Notes under the pieces: model-generated
The model's input: only the letters and a program-made list of their open reading frames with translations
Told to the model about the DNA's origin: nothing
Databases searched by the model: none
Made by a program: the position numbers and the translations under genes
Source: CAWBJO01 sp963789175
Lineage (GTDB): Bacteria > Pseudomonadota > Alphaproteobacteria > Rhizobiales > Aestuariivirgaceae
Assembly: GCA_963789175.1 (NCBI GenBank)
Contig: CAWBJO010000007.1
Coordinates: forward strand, 682,001 to 746,000
Length of the DNA: 64,000 bases
Direction: 5' to 3'
Part shown: in pieces, positions 5,922 through 14,565 of the stretch
Layout of the letters: every line of letters starts with the position of its first letter
How positions within the stretch are numbered: position 1 is the stretch's first letter

Positions 5922-8900
5922 GTGAGCCAGGGCCAGCTGTCGCTTCTGAGGACGGAGCGCTTCCTGCCGCTCTTCGTGACCCAGGCGCTCGGCGCCTTCA
6001 ATGACAACGCGCTGCGCTACGCCATCACCATCCTCATCGTCTTCGATCTCGCCCCCCGCCTTGGCATCAACGGCGGCGCCTTCGTCGCGGCCGGCACCGC
6101 CCTCTTCATCCTCCCCTATTTCCTCTTCTCCGCCACCGCCGGCCAGATCGCCGACAAGTTCGACAAGGCCGTGCTCGCCCGCAACATCAAGGGTCTCGAG
6201 ATCGGCATCATGGTCGCCGGCTGGGCGAGCCTCCATACCGACTGGATCTGGCTGCAGATGGCCGTGCTCTTCCTCGCCGGAACGCAGGCCGCCTTCTTCA
6301 GCCCCGTCAAGTACGGCCTCCTGCCCCAGCACCTGACGCGCGACGAGCTCGTCGGCGGCAACGGCCTCATAGAGATGACGACGTTCGTCTCGATCCTGCT
6401 CGGCACGCTGTTCGGCGGCGGCATCGTGCTCCTCGGCTTCGGGCGCGACATCGTCGGCGCCGCCGTCACCGCTCTTGCCGTCGTCGGCTGGCTGATGGCC
6501 CGCCGCATCCCCGCCGCGCCGGCCCCGGTGCCCGACCTGCGCGTCGGCCTCAACCTCTTCGCCGAGACGAAACGCATCCTCGGCTACGCCCGCGACCGCT
6601 CCGACGTGTTCGAGGCCATTCTCGGCATCTCGTGGTTCTGGTTCGTCGGCGCGCTGATGATGACGCTGTTCCCGCCGTTCACGCGCGACGTCCTCCATGC
6701 CGACGCCGCCGTGGCGAACCTCTTCATCGGCGCCTTCTCGCTCGGCATCGGGGCGGGCTCGCTCCTCGCCAATGCCTGGCTCAAGGGCGAGGTCTCGGCC
6801 CGCTACGCGCCGATCGCCGCGATCTTGATGACGCTCTTCATCCTCGATCTCTATTTCGCCTCGCGCGGGCTGCCCATTGCACCCGCCGGCGGAGCGCTCC
6901 TCACCGTCACCGAAATGCTCGCCGAGGTGCGCGGCTGGCGCATTCTCGTCGATCTCTTCGGGCTCGCCTTCTTCGGCGGCATCTACGTCGTGCCGCTCAA
7001 CGCGCTGATGCAGAACCGCGCCGCGCCGCCGCGCCGGGCTCGCGTCATCGCCGCCAACAACGTCGTCAACGCCGCTTTCATGACGTTGTCGTCCATCCTC
7101 GCCACCGTCGGCTTCCGCACCGGCATGTCGGTGCCGCTGATGTTCCTGATCCTGGCCATCGGCAATGCCGGCGCGGCGCTGTTCTGCGTGCTGCTCCTGC
7201 CGCAGGAGCTCGTCAAGAACGTCGGCTCGCACGTCCTGCGCTTCCTCTACCGCGTCGACGTCTTCGGGCTCGAGAACGTCCGAGCCGCCGGGGCCCGCGC
7301 CGTCATCGTCGCCAACCACCAGTCGTTCCTCGACGGCGCGCTCCTCGCCATGTTCCTTCCCGACCGCGCCTGCTTCGTCGTCAACACCCACGTCGCGGCG
7401 CGCTGGTACATGCGCCCGGCCCGCGCCCTTTTCGAGATCATCCCCATCGATCCGTCGAGCCCGATGGCGCTCAAGACCCTGATCCAGACGGTGCGCCGCG
7501 GCCGCAAGATCGTCATCTTCCCGGAAGGGCGCATCTCGGTGACCGGCTCGCTCATGAAGATCTACGAGGGACCGGGGATCGTCGCCCAAATGGCGCGGGC
7601 CCGCATCCTTCCCGTGCGCATCGAGGGCGCCCAGTATTCGCTGCTCTCGCGCATGCACGGCAAGCTGCGCCTGCGCCCCTTCCCCAAGATCTCCATCCAC
7701 TTCCTCGCGCCGGTGTCGCTGAGCGCGCCCGCCGGCATGCGCGGCCCCGCCCTGCGCGATCACCTGGCCCTGAAGCTCTACGACATCATGACCGACATGA
7801 TCTTCAGGACGAGCCGCATCGACCAGCATATCTTCCACGCGCTGCTCGATGCCCGCGCCGTCCACGGCCGCCGGACTGCGATCATCGAGGACGTGCAGAG
7901 GAAACCCCTGACCTTCGACCGCATCGTCATGGGAAGCTTCGTGCTCGGCCGCCGCCTCGCCGCCGAGACGCGCGGCGAGCGCAACGTCGCCCTGCTCCTG
8001 CCCACCGCCGCCGCCACCGTCGTCGCCATCTTCGGCCTGCTGGCGCGCGGCCGCGTGCCGGCCATGCTCAACTTCTCCACCGGCGCGGTGAACATGGCGG
8101 CGGCCCTGGCTGCCGCGCAGGCGACCACCGTCGTCACCTCGCGCCGCTTCGTCGAGCAGGCCCAGCTCGAAGACACCATCCGCCTCCTCTCCGACAAGGC
8201 GCGGATCGTCTATCTCGAGGACGTGCGCGCGCGCCTCAATGTCGTCGACAAGCTCTACGGCCTTCTCGCCGCCCGCCTGCCCCAGCCGTTTCTGAGGGCC
8301 GGCCGCTTCGACCCCGACCCGAACGCGCCCGCCGTCATCCTCTTCACCTCCGGCTCGGAAGGCGTGCCGAAGGGCGTTGCGCTGAGCCACCGCAACATCA
8401 ACGCCAACCGCCACCAGATCGCCGCCCGCATCAGCTTCACGAGCCAGGACATCGCCTTCAACGCCCTGCCGCTCTTCCATGCCTTCGGTCTCACCGGCGG
8501 CATGCTTCTTCCCATGCTCGCCGGCATCCGGACGTTCCTCTATCCATCGCCGCTGCACTACAAGATCGTGCCCGAGCTCGCCTACGACACCGATGCGACC
8601 GTGCTGTTCGGCACCGACACCTTCCTCATGGGCTATGCGAAGAACGCCCATCCCTACGACTTCTACGCCCTGCGCTACGTCGTCGCCGGCGCCGAGCGCG
8701 TCAAGCCGGAGACGCGCGACATCTGGATGGAGAAGTTCGGCCTTCGCATCCTCGAAGGCTACGGCTGCACCGAGTGCGCTCCCGTCCTCGCCGTCAACAC
8801 GCCGCTGCAGTTCCGCTCCGGCACCACCGGCCGCCTGCTCGACGGCATCGAGACGCGGCTCGAGCCGGTCGAGGGCATCGACGGCGGCCGCCGCCTTTTC

Positions 8901-9356
8901 GTGAAGGGTCCGAACGTCATGCTCGGCTATCTCCGCGCCGACGCTCCCGGCATGCTCGAGCCGCCGCCCGGCGGCTGGTACGACACCGGCGACATCGTCG
9001 AGATCGACGCGCAGGGTTTTCTCGTCATCCGCGGCCGCGCCAAGCGCTTCTCCAAGATCGCCGGCGAGATGGTGTCGCTCGGCGCCGTCGAGGCGAAGCT
9101 CGCCGCCGCGTTCCCCGATCACCAGCATGCGGTGGTCGCCGTTCCCGATCCGCGCAAGGGGGAGCAGCTCGTGCTCTTCACGACCGATGCCGAACTCGAT
9201 CGCCAGAGGCTCGCCCAGGCGCTCAAGGCCGAGGGTGCCTCCGAGATCATGATCCCGCGCCTCGTCGCCGCCCTGCCCGAGCTGCCGAAGCTCGGCTCGG
9301 GCAAGACGGACTACGTGTCCCTGAACGGCCTCGCCCGCGAACGGATCGAAGCGTGA
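5922..9356 (+). CDS. aas: Fused lysophospholipid transporter / acyltransferase / acyl-ACP synthetase (LplT-Aas type)
   Basis: This 1144-residue GTG-start protein has a Shine-Dalgarno GGGAGA upstream. Residues ~1-415 form a 12-helix MFS transporter of the LplT type (LGAFNDNALRYAI at the first helix). Residues ~430-630 form a PlsC acyltransferase with the HX4D motif NHQSFLD (His ~466). Residues ~650-1140 form an AMP-binding ligase with the phosphate loop FTSGSEGVPKG (~808). In E. coli LplT and Aas are separate proteins that import and reacylate lysophospholipids, mainly lysophosphatidylethanolamine; fusion on one chain is common in alphaproteobacteria. It acts at the inner membrane. Its stop overlaps the GTG of the next gene, coupling it to aconitase X. 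Confidence 0.88.
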   Translation: MSQGQLSLLRTERFLPLFVTQALGAFNDNALRYAITILIVFDLAPRLGINGGAFVAAGTALFILPYFLFSATAGQIADKFDKAVLARNIKGLEIGIMVAGWASLHTDWIWLQMAVLFLAGTQAAFFSPVKYGLLPQHLTRDELVGGNGLIEMTTFVSILLGTLFGGGIVLLGFGRDIVGAAVTALAVVGWLMARRIPAAPAPVPDLRVGLNLFAETKRILGYARDRSDVFEAILGISWFWFVGALMMTLFPPFTRDVLHADAAVANLFIGAFSLGIGAGSLLANAWLKGEVSARYAPIAAILMTLFILDLYFASRGLPIAPAGGALLTVTEMLAEVRGWRILVDLFGLAFFGGIYVVPLNALMQNRAAPPRRARVIAANNVVNAAFMTLSSILATVGFRTGMSVPLMFLILAIGNAGAALFCVLLLPQELVKNVGSHVLRFLYRVDVFGLENVRAAGARAVIVANHQSFLDGALLAMFLPDRACFVVNTHVAARWYMRPARALFEIIPIDPSSPMALKTLIQTVRRGRKIVIFPEGRISVTGSLMKIYEGPGIVAQMARARILPVRIEGAQYSLLSRMHGKLRLRPFPKISIHFLAPVSLSAPAGMRGPALRDHLALKLYDIMTDMIFRTSRIDQHIFHALLDARAVHGRRTAIIEDVQRKPLTFDRIVMGSFVLGRRLAAETRGERNVALLLPTAAATVVAIFGLLARGRVPAMLNFSTGAVNMAAALAAAQATTVVTSRRFVEQAQLEDTIRLLSDKARIVYLEDVRARLNVVDKLYGLLAARLPQPFLRAGRFDPDPNAPAVILFTSGSEGVPKGVALSHRNINANRHQIAARISFTSQDIAFNALPLFHAFGLTGGMLLPMLAGIRTFLYPSPLHYKIVPELAYDTDATVLFGTDTFLMGYAKNAHPYDFYALRYVVAGAERVKPETRDIWMEKFGLRILEGYGCTECAPVLAVNTPLQFRSGTTGRLLDGIETRLEPVEGIDGGRRLFVKGPNVMLGYLRADAPGMLEPPPGGWYDTGDIVEIDAQGFLVIRGRAKRFSKIAGEMVSLGAVEAKLAAAFPDHQHAVVAVPDPRKGEQLVLFTTDAELDRQRLAQALKAEGASEIMIPRLVAALPELPKLGSGKTDYVSLNGLARERIEA

Positions 9357-10639
9357 CGGCGCCGGCGCTTGCGCTCGACGACGGCGACCGCGCGCTTCTC
9401 GACGGCGCCCGCGGGCCCGCCATGCAGCTCGCCATGCGCCTGCTCGTCCGCGCCGCCGAGATCATGGGCGCGCCGCGGCTCATCCCCATCGGCTTCGCCC
9501 ATATCGATTCCTGCTTCTACGTCGGCAAGGCGCATGTCGACTTCGCCGAATACCTTCTTGCCAACGGCGCCGCCCTCGCCGTTCCCGCCTGGACCAACAA
9601 CGGCGTCGTGAGCCTCCATGATCAGGGCCTGCGGCCCGAGAGCGAAGATCCCGAGCGCGTCGCCGGCGCCCGCCGCCTCATGGAGATCTATCGCGCGCTG
9701 GGCTGCCGGCCGGTCTGGACCTGCGCTCCCTACCAGCTGCCGGGCGGTCCGGCCTTCGGCGATCACATCGTCGCGGCCGAGTCGAACGCGGTGACCTACT
9801 ACAACTCGGTGGTCGGCGCGCGCACCAACAAATACGGCGACTATCTCGACGTCGCCTGCGCGCTCGTCGGCAAGGCGCCGTACGCGGGCTTCCATCTCGA
9901 CGCGGCGCGGCGCGGCGACATCCTGTTCGACGTCTCCGGCATACCCGACCGCATGAAGACCGAGGGCATCTTCCACCATCTTCTCGGCCACCACGTCGGC
10001 CGTCGCGCCGGGCGGCGCGTTCCCGTCGTCGCCGGTTTGAGCCCCGCGGCGACCAAGGACGATCTGAAGGCGGTGAGCGCCGCCGTCGCGGCATCGGGCG
10101 GCGTCGAGCTGTGGCACGGGCTCGGCATCACGCCCGAGGCGCGCGACGAGGCGCAGGCATTCGGCGGCCGCGCTCCCACGGACCGCCATGGCGTCACGCT
10201 CGATGACCTGCGCCGCGCCATGTCCGAGCTGACGACCGGGCGCGACGGACCGCTCGACATGGTGGCGCTCGGCACCCCGCATTTCTCGCTCGCCGAGTTC
10301 GCGGCACTCGCCCCGCTTCTCGAAGGCCGGAGGATAAAGTCCGGCCTCGTGCTCTACGTGTCGACGAGCCGCTTCGTCCGCGACCTCGCCGCCGCGCGCG
10401 GCTTCATCGCTGCGCTCGAGGCGGCGGGAGCGACGATTGTCGTCGATACCTGCACCTATTTCTCGCCGGCGGTGCGCGGCGCTCGCGGCCGCGTCATGAC
10501 CAACGCCGCCAAGTGGGCCTACTACGCGCCGGGCATGCTCGGCGTCGAGGCCGTGTTCGGAAGCCTCGCGGAATGCGTCGAATCCGCCGTGCGCGGTGAG
10601 GTGTGGCGCGATCCCGACCTGTGGCCGGGCGGACGATGA
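9353..10639 (+). CDS. Aconitase X catalytic (large) subunit
   Basis: The 428-residue product matches the DUF521/AcnX catalytic family (for example SNAVTYYNSVVGARTNKYGD, and VDTCTYFSPAVRG near the C-terminus). GTG at 9353 overlaps the stop of the upstream acyltransferase (GTGA), and an ATGA overlap joins it to the small subunit, so the split two-gene form is clear. Characterised AcnX enzymes dehydrate cis-3-hydroxy-L-proline in bacteria or mevalonate 5-phosphate in archaea. No proline racemase, ketimine reductase or mevalonate gene is nearby, and the coupling is to a phospholipid acyltransferase, so the substrate here is uncertain. Confidence 0.8.
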   Translation: MTAPALALDDGDRALLDGARGPAMQLAMRLLVRAAEIMGAPRLIPIGFAHIDSCFYVGKAHVDFAEYLLANGAALAVPAWTNNGVVSLHDQGLRPESEDPERVAGARRLMEIYRALGCRPVWTCAPYQLPGGPAFGDHIVAAESNAVTYYNSVVGARTNKYGDYLDVACALVGKAPYAGFHLDAARRGDILFDVSGIPDRMKTEGIFHHLLGHHVGRRAGRRVPVVAGLSPAATKDDLKAVSAAVAASGGVELWHGLGITPEARDEAQAFGGRAPTDRHGVTLDDLRRAMSELTTGRDGPLDMVALGTPHFSLAEFAALAPLLEGRRIKSGLVLYVSTSRFVRDLAAARGFIAALEAAGATIVVDTCTYFSPAVRGARGRVMTNAAKWAYYAPGMLGVEAVFGSLAECVESAVRGEVWRDPDLWPGGR

Positions 10640-11049
10640 CCATCCTCACGGCCAGGATCCTCAATCCCGGCGAGGCCGAGGCACCGGTCCTGCGGCTGAC
10701 GGAGCCGCTGAGCTTCTGGGGATCGTTCGATCCGCTCACCGGCCGCATCGTCGACGTGCACCATCCCGAGCACGGCGCCGTCCTCTCCGGCCGGATCCTG
10801 GTCATGGCCGAAAGCCGCGGCTCGGGCAGCGCGCCGGGCGGCATCGCCGAGGCCATCCGCCTCGGCACCGCGCCCGCCGGCATCGTCCTCGGCCGCGCCG
10901 ACGTCAATCTCGCCATGGGCAGCCTCGTCGCCGCCATTCTCTACGGCAAGGCATGCCCGGTGGTCGCCCTCGACGAGCCGGACTTCGCGCGCGCCGCGTC
11001 GGCCGCGCGTCTCGCCATCCGCGCCGACGGCACGGTGGCCCTCGCCTAG
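10636..11049 (+). CDS. Aconitase X swivel-domain (small) subunit
   Basis: The 137-residue protein starts MTILTARILNPG and matches the DUF126 swivel domain, which closes over the active site of the AcnX large subunit (motifs ESRGSGSAPGG and GIVLGRADVNLAMG). Translation is coupled to the large subunit by ATGA. Its stop codon shares CTAG (11046-11049) with the stop of the convergent MttB-family gene, leaving no room for a separate terminator. Confidence 0.8.
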   Translation: MTILTARILNPGEAEAPVLRLTEPLSFWGSFDPLTGRIVDVHHPEHGAVLSGRILVMAESRGSGSAPGGIAEAIRLGTAPAGIVLGRADVNLAMGSLVAAILYGKACPVVALDEPDFARAASAARLAIRADGTVALA

Positions 11050-12590
11050 GCGGCGAACGTTGCGAGTTCCTCTTTCCGCTTGGCCATGTGCGCCTTGAGC
11101 GCCTCGTCGACGGCGCGATCCATGGCCGGCGCCTCGTATTCCGCGAGAAGCCGCTTGTAGACCTCGTGCGCCCGCTGCGTCGCGCTCTTGGCGCCGTCGA
11201 TCTCCCAGGCCTGGTAGTTGCGCCAGTCCGAGATGATGGGAGCGTAGAACGCCGTCTCGAACCGATCGAGCGTATGCTGGGTTCCGAAGAAGTGCCCGCC
11301 CGGCGCGACGCCCTTGATGGTGTCGAGGGCGAGCGACTCATCGTCGACCGCGATGGGCTTCAGCATCTCCGCCCACGCCCGGATCATCTCGGCATCGACC
11401 ACCGTCTTCTCGAACGACGCGGTGAGCCCGCCCTCCAGCCACCCGAGTCCGTGATGCACCATGTGCACGTGCCCGAGGACGCAGGCCATCAGCGACATGC
11501 CGCTCTCGTAGGTCGATTGCGCGTCGACCGCATTCGAGGCGTTCACGTTGGAGGCCCGGTAGGGCAGCCGGAAGGCCCGCGCGATCTGCCCGCCGGCCAG
11601 CGTCGCCTTCACGTATTCGGGGGTGCCGAAGGCCGGAGCGCCGGACTTCATGTCGACGTTGGAGGTGAAGCCGCCGAACATGACCGGCGCCCCCGGATTG
11701 ACCATCTGCGTGAAGGCGATGACGGCAAGTGCCTCCGCCGTCTGCTCGACGAGGGCGCCGCCGACCGTCACCGGCGCCATGGCGCCGGCCAGCGTGAACG
11801 GCGTCACCATGTTGACCTGCCCGTATTCGGCGAAGCACATCAGGCCGTCGAGCAGCTCCTCGTCCACCCGGCGCGGCGAGTTGACGTTGAACGAGGTGAG
11901 CACCGAGGGTTGGCTCTTGAGCTCCTCGCGCGTCACGCCGCGTGCGATCGCCGCCATGTCGATCGCATCCTCGGCCCGGAAGCGGCTTACCGTGCGCGCC
12001 ATGATCGGCCGGTCGGTATAGCGCAGCAGCGCGTAGATGTTCTCCAGATGGCGCGTCGGAACCGGAAGGTCGAGCGGTTCGACGACGGCGCCGCCGGCCA
12101 GGTGGATCACGCCGAGCGCGTGATTGAGCTTGATGAGGTCGCAGAGATCCTCGTAGGTCCCCGGCCGCCGCCCGCGTGCGATGTCGGAGACATTGGGCGG
12201 GCTTCCGACCGTGTTGAAGTTGATGCGCCGTCCGCCCATGACCGTGTCGTGCTCGGGATTGCGGGCATGGACGTCGAAGCGCTCGGGCGCCAGGCCGACA
12301 TAGTGGCGCACCAGCGCCCGGTCGAACCGCACCATCTGCGTCGCTTCGTCCACATCGGCGCCGTGCTGCCTGAGGATCGCCAGTGCCCGCGTCGAGCGGA
12401 ATTCGAGGCCCGCCTCCTCGAGCAGGCGGAAGGCGGCATCGACGATGCGGTTCAGCGCCTCTTCGGACAGGATGTCGAACGGCGGATAGGGTGTCTCCAC
12501 CGGCCCCAGCGCCGGATAGCGGGAGAGCGCGCCGCGTCCGGCGCGTAGCGGGCGTTGCCGGCGCGCGGCGTGTTCGCGTCTTTCGCTCAT
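11046..12590 (-). CDS. Trimethylamine methyltransferase (MttB) family protein, non-pyrrolysine
   Basis: The start MSERREHAARR gives 514 residues, typical for alphaproteobacterial MttB-like proteins. The conserved TIM-barrel core is present (HARNPEHDTVMGG, MVNPGAPVMFGG, HMVHHGLGWLEGG). There is no in-frame amber codon, so it is one of the non-pyrrolysine members. Characterised non-Pyl members demethylate quaternary amines such as glycine betaine, proline betaine or carnitine using a corrinoid protein. No corrinoid protein or methylcobamide:folate methyltransferase is visible here, so partner and substrate are unknown. A role in quaternary amine use would fit the methylamine pathway about 7 kb away, but this is inference. 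Confidence 0.8.
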   Translation of the reverse strand: MSERREHAARRQRPLRAGRGALSRYPALGPVETPYPPFDILSEEALNRIVDAAFRLLEEAGLEFRSTRALAILRQHGADVDEATQMVRFDRALVRHYVGLAPERFDVHARNPEHDTVMGGRRINFNTVGSPPNVSDIARGRRPGTYEDLCDLIKLNHALGVIHLAGGAVVEPLDLPVPTRHLENIYALLRYTDRPIMARTVSRFRAEDAIDMAAIARGVTREELKSQPSVLTSFNVNSPRRVDEELLDGLMCFAEYGQVNMVTPFTLAGAMAPVTVGGALVEQTAEALAVIAFTQMVNPGAPVMFGGFTSNVDMKSGAPAFGTPEYVKATLAGGQIARAFRLPYRASNVNASNAVDAQSTYESGMSLMACVLGHVHMVHHGLGWLEGGLTASFEKTVVDAEMIRAWAEMLKPIAVDDESLALDTIKGVAPGGHFFGTQHTLDRFETAFYAPIISDWRNYQAWEIDGAKSATQRAHEVYKRLLAEYEAPAMDRAVDEALKAHMAKRKEELATFAA

Positions 12591-12651
12591 GGATCGGCCT
12601 TGGGACTGGTCGGCGATCGATGTTACGGGCGAAGCGGCCTCGCCGTCCAAT

Positions 12652-14565
12652 CTATTCCGCCGGCTGCGGCGCCGGCTCGCGCATCGGCTCCGGGGTTTCG
12701 TCTGCAGGGCCGGTCGATTCCTCGGGCGTCACGAAGACGCCGAGCCGCCGGGCGGCGAGTCCGAAGGCCGACGACGCCGTCGCCCACGAAACCGCGGCCG
12801 AGAGCAGCAGCCCGAGGGTCAGGGGCAGAAGCCACAGGAACGTGTGCCAGGAGACGGAGAAGGCGGCAAGCCCGATCGCCGCCCCGGAAACGACGTGACC
12901 CCAGTGCCATTTGAGTGCCGCCCGGAACGAGAGCTCCGCCTCCGTGCGGTTCTGCTTCGCCCAGCCCGAGTCCCGGCCCGCCACGATGTCGGCGACGAAA
13001 CGGCTCTGGATCAGCATCGCGACCGGCGAGATGAGGAGCGACAGTGCCGTCTCCGCAATCATGCTGGCGATCACGCCCATGGTGCCGCCGCATCCGCGCC
13101 TGAGCTTCGCGTCCTTGATGGCGAGGATGACCGCCAGCACTTTCGGCAGGAACAGCACGACCATGGTGAAGACGAAGAGACGCAGCGCCCGTTCCGGATC
13201 GAACACCGGCCAGCGCGGGAAGAGCGCGAAGCCGTCCGGGAAATATTCCGGGCGGATGTACTGGGCCTGCGCCGACAGGCCGAGGCCGAGCAGCAGGAAG
13301 GCGAGCCACAGCGGCGATGCGAGATAGCTCATGATCCCTTGCAGGAGATGCAGCCTGCTGACCCACGACAGTCCCTTTGCGCCGAGGATCTTCGCATGCT
13401 GGAGATTGCCCTGGCACCAGCGGCGGTCGCGGCCGGCGAGCTCGATGAGCGAAGGCGGGCATTCCTCGTACGAGCCCGGAAGGTCGGGCACCATGTAGAC
13501 GGCCCAGCCGGCCCGTCGCATCAGCGCCGCCTCGACGAAATCGTGGCTGAGCACGTGGCCGCCGAGCGGCCGCCGCCCCGGCAGCTCCGGTAGCCCCGCC
13601 GCCTCGGCGAATGCCCGCACCCGGATGATGGCGTTGTGGCCCCAATAGTTTCCGTCGCGCCCGTGCCATGCGGCGAGCCCTTCGCTGACCACCGGCCCGT
13701 AGACGCGGCTGGCGAACTGCTGCATGCGCCCGTAGAGGCTGGTGCGGTTGCGAAGCACCGGCAGCGTCTGGATGATTCCGGCGGTCTCATCCCTATGCAT
13801 GAGGCGGGCAAGCCCGACGAGCGCGCTACCCGACATCGTGCTGTCGGCGTCGAGGACGATCATGTGATCGTATGCGCCGCCGAAGCGCCGCACGAAGTCC
13901 TCGATGTTGCCGGCCTTGCGGTGGCGGTTCGACTGCCGGCGGCGATAGTAGGCGTTCATCGAGCCGGCGAGCCTGGCGCGCAGGGTCTCGAAGCAGTCGC
14001 GCTCCCGGTCGACGATCACCGGATCGCTGCTGTCGGACAGGACGAAGATGTCGAAATCCGCTTCCGCGCCCAGTCGCTTGAGCTCGCCTGCCATGCCGAG
14101 CAGCGCCGCGAGTATGCGCCGCGGCTCTTCGTTGTAGACCGGCATCAGCAGCGCCGTGCGGCCCATCGGCCCATCGGTTGGGACGTCGGGTACGAACTGC
14201 ACGCCGCACAGGATCCGCCAGAACCCGAGATAGGCGCTTGCCGCGGCGAAGGCGATCCACGCGAAAGTCATGGCGAAGAAGATCGCGAACACCGCCTGGA
14301 GCCAGGTGACGCCCGACACGGCAATGACCTTGTAGACCTCGTAGGTTCCGATCGCCGTCAGCACCAGCGTCGATCCGAGAACGAAGGCGCGCGCCCACGT
14401 CACGTTGTGCGCCGTCCGCCACGGCCGCCGCGCCCGCCCCTCCGGCCAGTCCGAGAGCGACTGCGTCGGCACGGCGAGCGGCGACGGCGGCGGCAGGTGA
14501 TCCCCGCCGGCCGGCCGCTGCTCGAGGTCGAGCCGCTCCGCTACGCTGTCCATCGGTAGAGCCAT
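12652..14565 (-). CDS. opgH: Glucan biosynthesis glucosyltransferase H
   Basis: The 637-residue membrane glycosyltransferase has two N-terminal transmembrane helices (from residue ~50), a GT2 catalytic domain with VLDADSTMSG and the acceptor-site stretch RDRRWCQGNLQ, and several C-terminal helices. It polymerises the beta-1,2-glucan backbone of osmoregulated periplasmic glucans from UDP-glucose. The E. coli enzyme is about 850 residues; shorter N- and C-terminal tails are usual in alphaproteobacteria. The start (MALPMDSV) overlaps the end of the upstream opgG/opgD gene by 25 bp; the second Met at 14553 is a possible alternative. Confidence 0.88.
   Translation of the reverse strand: MALPMDSVAERLDLEQRPAGGDHLPPPSPLAVPTQSLSDWPEGRARRPWRTAHNVTWARAFVLGSTLVLTAIGTYEVYKVIAVSGVTWLQAVFAIFFAMTFAWIAFAAASAYLGFWRILCGVQFVPDVPTDGPMGRTALLMPVYNEEPRRILAALLGMAGELKRLGAEADFDIFVLSDSSDPVIVDRERDCFETLRARLAGSMNAYYRRRQSNRHRKAGNIEDFVRRFGGAYDHMIVLDADSTMSGSALVGLARLMHRDETAGIIQTLPVLRNRTSLYGRMQQFASRVYGPVVSEGLAAWHGRDGNYWGHNAIIRVRAFAEAAGLPELPGRRPLGGHVLSHDFVEAALMRRAGWAVYMVPDLPGSYEECPPSLIELAGRDRRWCQGNLQHAKILGAKGLSWVSRLHLLQGIMSYLASPLWLAFLLLGLGLSAQAQYIRPEYFPDGFALFPRWPVFDPERALRLFVFTMVVLFLPKVLAVILAIKDAKLRRGCGGTMGVIASMIAETALSLLISPVAMLIQSRFVADIVAGRDSGWAKQNRTEAELSFRAALKWHWGHVVSGAAIGLAAFSVSWHTFLWLLPLTLGLLLSAAVSWATASSAFGLAARRLGVFVTPEESTGPADETPEPMREPAPQPAE

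Noticed and set aside
5883..9128. A 1081-codon open frame on the minus strand opposite the aas gene
   Set aside because: It is a GC-bias shadow: composition is dominated by Glu/Asp/Arg/Gly/His without domain patterns, while the plus strand encodes three intact recognised domains. The same reasoning removes the long opposite-strand frames over cysNC (30522-32423), hutF/hutI (35725-39159) and dadA/nucleoside hydrolase.
11046..12590. Pyrrolysine-containing trimethylamine methyltransferase
   Set aside because: There is no in-frame TAG in the gene and no pyl genes in the window.
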